This document shows positions 59,816-64,000 of a stretch of 64,000 nt of DNA, piece by piece (the first letter of the stretch is position 1; each line of letters starts with the position of its first letter). The notes under the pieces are model-generated. The model had not been told where the DNA came from. It made no database searches and worked only from the letters and a program-made list of their open reading frames with translations. Location: NCBI RefSeq assembly GCF_003864295.1, contig NZ_BDQK01000014.1, forward strand, positions 62,001 through 126,000, read 5' to 3'. The DNA comes from Aphanothece sacrum FPU1 (GTDB taxonomy: Bacteria; Cyanobacteriota; Cyanobacteriia; Cyanobacteriales; Microcystaceae). A program made the translations under genes and the position numbers.

Positions 59816-62275
59816 TTAGGTTAAAATTTCTCCTCCCATTAATTTTTGATAGCGTTGTTCTAGTTCTTGCTTTAAAGATGATATTCCTTGCATATTTTTA
59901 TCAGCCATGATAATTTTTTCTGCCGCAGTTCTGGCTAATTCTAATACTTCTTGATCTTCGACTAAACTAGCTAAAGCAAAGTCTGGTAAACCGGATTGAC
60001 GAGTGCCTAAAACTGTTCCTGGCCCCCTAAATCTTAAATCCATTTCTGAGATAAAAAAACCATCTTGAGACTGTTCTAACACGCTTAAACGTTGACGTGC
60101 ATCAGGGGTTTTACTACTACTCATTAACAGACAATAAGACTTATGAGAACCCCGTCCAACTCGGCCTCGTAATTGATGTAATTGAGATAGGCCAAATCTT
60201 TCAGCATTTTCAATTAACATAACTGTTGCATTAGGAACATCTACTCCGACTTCAATAACAGTTGTAGAAACAATAATTTGATTTTTATTATCCCGAAAAT
60301 CTGTTAAAACTTCATCTTTTTCTACTGAACTCATTCTACCATGTAATAAGCCAATTGTAAAGTCAGGGAAAACAATTTCTGATAGTTTTTTATGTTCTTC
60401 AACTGCTGCGCGAACATCTAATTTTTCTGATTCTTCAATCATGGGAAAAATAATATAAACTTGTCTTCCTTGGGCCACTTCTCTACGAATTAAATCATAC
60501 GCTTGTGTCCGTTCTTTTCCTGTTAATGCGGTTGTTTGAATCGGTTGTCTTCCGGGGGGTAATTCATCAATTTGACTCACATCTAAATCCCCATGTAGGG
60601 TTAAAGCTAAGGTGCGAGGAATAGGAGTAGCTGTCATGGTTAAAACGTGAGGAGATTGACCTTTTGCTAATAATTTGGCCCGTTGGTGTACCCCAAAACG
60701 ATGTTGTTCATCAATGACAACTAAGCCTAATCTATTAAAGTTTACCGGGTCTTGAATTAAGGCATGAGTTCCTACTAATAAGGGTAATTCTCCAGTTTCT
60801 AATTGTCGATGAATTTCTCTCCTTTTGCCTATTTTAGTCGATCCAGTTAACAATTCTACAGGTAAATGTAATAAATTAAACCAACTTACTAATTTACGAT
60901 AATGTTGTTCTGCTAATACTTCTGTCGGGGCCATTAATGCGGCTTGATAACCTGATTGAAGGGCGGCTAAAATAGCAAATACAGCAACAATTGTTTTACC
61001 TGCACCTACGTCTCCTTGAACTAATCTGTTCATAGGAGTTTCTAATGTTAAATCCTCTAAAATTTCGTTAATGACTCGTTTTTGAGCATTGGTTAAAGCA
61101 AAGGGTAATAACTCATTAAAATTTTCAATTAGTTGCCCTTGGGGTATAAAAATAGCACTTTTTTGTGTTAATTTTTGTTCTTGACGACGTTGCAAGAATC
61201 CTAATTGTAAATAAAAGAATTCATCAAATACTAATCGCCGTCTAGCATGGGCTAATAATTCCGGGTTTTCAGGAAAATGAATATTATTTATCGCATCTTT
61301 TAATTTAATTAATCCGTATTCATTTCTTATACTAATAGGTAGAGGATCTTTGATAGTTTTAATTGAGTTTAAACAGGTAATAACTGTCTGTCTAATTAAA
61401 TCGGCTGGAACCCCTTCAGTTAAGGGATAAACAGGTAAAACTCGCCCAATTTTTAGGGATTCAATATTATCTCCTAAACTATCTAATACTTCAATTTCTG
61501 GATTATCTAAAGTTAATCCATATTTGTTTTGTTTAACTAATCCTGAAGCGGCTACAATAGCACCTACAGGATAAAAACGTTTTTGTCTTTCTTGCCAACC
61601 TCGGTTATTAAAACGACTGCCAGCAAAAAAGCGATTGAGTTTAATTTCTCCGGTATTATCCCGCAAAATTAATTCAAAAATTGTCAGGTTTTTATTTTTA
61701 GGACTACTAAAACAATTACACCTTTTAACTGTTCCTATAATGGTAACGGTTTCTCCTGGATTAAGATTAGTAATACTTATTTGACGCGCATAATCAATAT
61801 GATCACGGGGATAATAAAAGAGAATATCTTTAACTGTATATAATTCCAAAAGTTTGAGAGATTCACTTTTTTTCTGGTCTAATCCTGGTAAGGTATTTAA
61901 TGGTTTATCTAAGGTTATATTCTCTAAGGAAGGTTGTTTTTCACTGACAGGAACAATACGAGGTAATTTAGGGGCCGGAGGTTCAGATGAGGTTTCTAAT
62001 ATTAGTCTGAGTTGATGGATAAATTGTCTAGTTTTAAAGACTAAAATTTTCCGTCTCAATACACTTAATTGGGAATAATTTGCGTATTCATTGGCTAAAT
62101 CATACCAACGAGTACAATCACTGTTAGGGGTTCGAGGAGGAGGGTTTTGACGGAAATTAAGACATAAAAATTCGCTAAACCGATATTGATTACCCTGTAA
62201 ATCGGTAAATCCTTTTTCTGCTTCAATCGAAAGTGCTTTATCTAAGCGTATCCAATCAGGGGTTTCTCTGTCCAT
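59816..62275 (-). CDS. recG: ATP-dependent DNA helicase RecG
   Basis: An 819-residue protein with an N-terminal extension of about 125 residues, the OB wedge domain (YPRDHIDYARQISITNLNPG; VTIIGTVKRCNCF) and helicase motifs in order: MNRLVQGDVGAGKT (I), VGTHALIQ (Ic), VVIDEQHRFG (II), TMTATPIPRT (III), DVPNATVMLIENAERFGLSQLHQLRGRVGRG (IV-VI). It remodels stalled forks and Holliday junctions. The N-terminal extension is typical of cyanobacterial and plant RecG. Confidence 0.96.
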   Translation of the reverse strand: MDRETPDWIRLDKALSIEAEKGFTDLQGNQYRFSEFLCLNFRQNPPPRTPNSDCTRWYDLANEYANYSQLSVLRRKILVFKTRQFIHQLRLILETSSEPPAPKLPRIVPVSEKQPSLENITLDKPLNTLPGLDQKKSESLKLLELYTVKDILFYYPRDHIDYARQISITNLNPGETVTIIGTVKRCNCFSSPKNKNLTIFELILRDNTGEIKLNRFFAGSRFNNRGWQERQKRFYPVGAIVAASGLVKQNKYGLTLDNPEIEVLDSLGDNIESLKIGRVLPVYPLTEGVPADLIRQTVITCLNSIKTIKDPLPISIRNEYGLIKLKDAINNIHFPENPELLAHARRRLVFDEFFYLQLGFLQRRQEQKLTQKSAIFIPQGQLIENFNELLPFALTNAQKRVINEILEDLTLETPMNRLVQGDVGAGKTIVAVFAILAALQSGYQAALMAPTEVLAEQHYRKLVSWFNLLHLPVELLTGSTKIGKRREIHRQLETGELPLLVGTHALIQDPVNFNRLGLVVIDEQHRFGVHQRAKLLAKGQSPHVLTMTATPIPRTLALTLHGDLDVSQIDELPPGRQPIQTTALTGKERTQAYDLIRREVAQGRQVYIIFPMIEESEKLDVRAAVEEHKKLSEIVFPDFTIGLLHGRMSSVEKDEVLTDFRDNKNQIIVSTTVIEVGVDVPNATVMLIENAERFGLSQLHQLRGRVGRGSHKSYCLLMSSSKTPDARQRLSVLEQSQDGFFISEMDLRFRGPGTVLGTRQSGLPDFALASLVEDQEVLELARTAAEKIIMADKNMQGISSLKQELEQRYQKLMGGEILT

Positions 62276-62340
62276 TTTTTCTGCTTTAAAGTTTAGGGAA
62301 TAGATAATAGATTAGTGAGATATTTAATCAATAAAACTGA

Positions 62341-62623
62341 TACAATACGATTCTACCGAATTTGTTATGTTAAATCAATGTCTACACTACAGACCTTATG
62401 TCTGATACTATATGAACGAAGCCTCCCGAAGGGGGCTAGATTAAACCCATGTAGGTGGGTTTTGTCTTTAGACTAAAGTTTGATAATATATGAACGAAGC
62501 CTTTCTTCGGAGGCTAAATTAAACCCACGTAGGTGGGTTTTGCCTTTATAGCTTAACCCTTCAGGGTTTAAGTCTATAATTTCTAATCGTCTTACATACT
62601 AGATTCGATAGAACCTAAAATAC
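62341..62623. mobile_element. Family 1 element, copy H, with internal duplication
   Basis: The ends GATTCTACCG (62349-62358) and CGATAGAACC (62606-62615) are inverted repeats. Flanks TACAATAC (62341-62348) and TAAAATAC (62616-62623) are 8-bp repeats differing at one base. A roughly 75-bp internal block (ATATGAACGAAGCCT...GTAGGTGGGTTTTG) is present twice, making this copy 267 bp. Confidence 0.75.
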
Positions 62624-62653
62624 TTCTAACAATTGAGTGATTTATTGTATTAT

Positions 62654-63514
62654 TCAAGCTGTTATTCGTTGTTTTAAGATAATTGTTTTCATTTTTCTGA
62701 TGATCATTTGAGCAATTTGTTGAGAACTGTACAAAGCAGTATTCACCGCTAAAGTTCGTTCAGGTGCAATCTTTAGTAAACTGTTACGACTTGTTACTAT
62801 ATCATAATTTTGCTGCTCTTTAGCAATAATTTTAACCTTATCTTTTAATTCCTTTATATCTATTTTTCCTTGATTAATCAAGGTTAACCATTTTTGTTGT
62901 TGAATGGGAGTTAATAATTTATAGAATTCGGGAATATCTAAGTCTGTTTTATGATTTATATTAGGCAAAGATTCTGACCGATAATTATTAATATAATCAA
63001 AGGTATCTTGACGATTGATAAGTCGTTGTAAACGAATATGATTTGAGGCTTCTAAAACAATAAATTGAGCATTAGGAAGCATTTTTGCTGCATAAGTGAC
63101 CTCATTTTCTCCCCGTAAACCATCAAAAATTAATAGAGAGTTATTTAATGGCTTTTTAACCTGAAGTTGGGACAAAATATAAGCCATTCCTGGAGGATAA
63201 AGTTGTTGATACTGTTTAGTTAATTCGAGTCTTTGTATCCGGCAAAGAATGGGATCTTTACTATTGGTAATTGTAGGAAAAATAACCTGATCTGTTAAAA
63301 TTCTCCGATTAGGTAATAAGCTAAAATTCAATTCAGAGTTTAATAAAGCATCAGTAGTAGTCGTTTTACCAACTCCGGTTAAACCAACTAAAATTAATAA
63401 GGGATATTCAGTGATTGATTGCCAATCTTTTGGACTATTATTAAGGGGATTAAATCCAATTTCGGAAGTAATTAGTCGCAAAGACTCAGAGGAAGTCATT
63501 AAACTTGTTTTCAT
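62654..63514 (-). CDS. P-loop NTPase, unknown family
   Basis: A 286-residue protein with a Walker A in LILVGLTGVGKTTTTDALL (about residues 40-58), a Walker B-like LLIFDGLRGENE (about 126-137) and a long C-terminal helical part. It resembles small nucleoside/chaperone kinases of cyanobacteria. The substrate is unknown. It lies upstream of the cupin gene but on the minus strand, 122 nt away. Confidence 0.6.
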   Translation of the reverse strand: MKTSLMTSSESLRLITSEIGFNPLNNSPKDWQSITEYPLLILVGLTGVGKTTTTDALLNSELNFSLLPNRRILTDQVIFPTITNSKDPILCRIQRLELTKQYQQLYPPGMAYILSQLQVKKPLNNSLLIFDGLRGENEVTYAAKMLPNAQFIVLEASNHIRLQRLINRQDTFDYINNYRSESLPNINHKTDLDIPEFYKLLTPIQQQKWLTLINQGKIDIKELKDKVKIIAKEQQNYDIVTSRNSLLKIAPERTLAVNTALYSSQQIAQMIIRKMKTIILKQRITA

Positions 63515-63636
63515 ATTAATAATAAAGGCAGTTAAAAATTGATTTTTAAGAAAAAAAGCCTTACAGATAATTATTAATCACCTAATTTTAGATGAATTTT
63601 AAAAGTCTAAAGCAATAATATTTTTTATTTTCTCTC

Positions 63637-64000
63637 CTATGTTTCAGTAAAACGAATAATATCATCATCTCCTAAATATTCCCCATTTTGTACCTCAATC
63701 ATCACTAAAGGAATGACCCCAGGATTTTCGACACGGTGACGACTATTCATGGGAACATAAGTAGATTCTTTTTGTTTAAGCAGTTTTTCTTCTCCATCAC
63801 AAATTACTTTAGCCGTTCCTGACACAATTATCCAGTGTTCACTGCGATGATAGTGCATTTGTGTACTAATATGTTGACCTGGTTTAACCACAATACGATT
63901 AATGCGATAACGAGTCCCTTCTTCTAATACGGTAACGGTTCCCCAAGGTGGTGTACGAGTAAATTCCTCATCCCGTCTTGACCCCGTAACTTCAGATTTT
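63637..64000 (-). CDS. Cupin, mannose-6-phosphate isomerase type II-like, 5' end outside the window
   Basis: Reads in from the right edge without a stop: SEVTGSRRDEEF, then PPWGTVTVLEEGTRYRINRI, VVKPGQHISTQMHYHRSEHW and IIVSGTAKVICDGEEKL. The last parts are the hallmark of the C-terminal isomerase cupin of GDP-mannose pyrophosphorylase (ManC) or a stand-alone relative, with metal ligands in QMHYHRSEHW and the SRHRVENPG segment. The stop is at 63637. Whether a pyrophosphorylase domain precedes it cannot be seen here. Confidence 0.8.
   Translation of the reverse strand, partial: KSEVTGSRRDEEFTRTPPWGTVTVLEEGTRYRINRIVVKPGQHISTQMHYHRSEHWIIVSGTAKVICDGEEKLLKQKESTYVPMNSRHRVENPGVIPLVMIEVQNGEYLGDDDIIRFTET

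Overview
The window looks like chromosome of an AT-rich unicellular cyanobacterium. The evidence is a psb34-type photosystem II assembly gene, a CpcS-type phycobilin lyase beside a HEAT-repeat protein, an exported FAD oxidoreductase and PIN-TRAM, DUF928 and DUF2808 genes typical of cyanobacteria. Many palindromic HIP1-type GCGATCGC octamers and several families of small repeats also fit. A Crocosphaera/Cyanothece-like chroococcalean is my best guess (inference, no search was possible). The left edge cuts a metallophosphoesterase gene and the right edge cuts a cupin gene.

Layout. 1-8322: accessory cluster on the + strand, namely metallophosphoesterase, CHASE2 membrane sensor, DUF928 envelope protein and a 1529-residue TPR-CHAT caspase-like protein, with the tail of a second, lost CHAT gene left between the last two. 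The phosphoesterase and CHASE2 frames meet at a textbook-looking -1 frameshift signal, so they may be made as one fusion protein. 8864-14042: GT9 glycosyltransferase, a glycogen phosphorylase fossil, a GapN-like dehydrogenase, and a DUF262 plus HEPN pair whose HEPN gene carries an in-frame stop. 14274-25214: purU, plsC, PIN-TRAM, hemW, a polyamine pair (agmatinase and deoxyhypusine synthase-like), flavin reductase, psb34 and the FAD oxidoreductase. 25342-26481: two overlapping VapBC-type modules, the first with a truncated PIN toxin.

26603-38934: MacB/MacA-like export pair, acetyltransferase, glyS, an AAA ATPase plus TOPRIM pair (defence-like) just before an ABC-F gene, DUF2808 and NifX-like genes, an LCP protein and tRNA-Leu(UAG). 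39016-42222: RHH protein, the phycobilin lyase operon and a pentapeptide-repeat protein. 42486-46227: a compact cluster of haem-oxygenase-like diiron enzyme, tautomerase, cupin and acyl-CoA ligase that looks like a small uncharacterised metabolic pathway. 46661-57400: maf, an antitoxin, TPR protein, def, dnaA, a solute-binding protein, SpoIID, aroK and small secreted proteins. 57414-64000: methyltransferase, an array of small genes with duplicated leaders, recG, a P-loop protein and the cupin.

Non-coding DNA is dominated by short mobile repeats. One family of about 190 bp has inverted ends starting GGTTCTAYCG and, in two copies, 8-bp target duplications. It resembles a non-autonomous ISL3-type element. 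One copy rewrote the C-terminus of a gene, two flank dnaA and one abuts an ABC-F stop codon. A second element type has 9-bp flanking repeats, and there are also GC-rich inverted repeats and a duplicated 26-bp palindrome. No CRISPR array, rRNA or transposase gene was seen.
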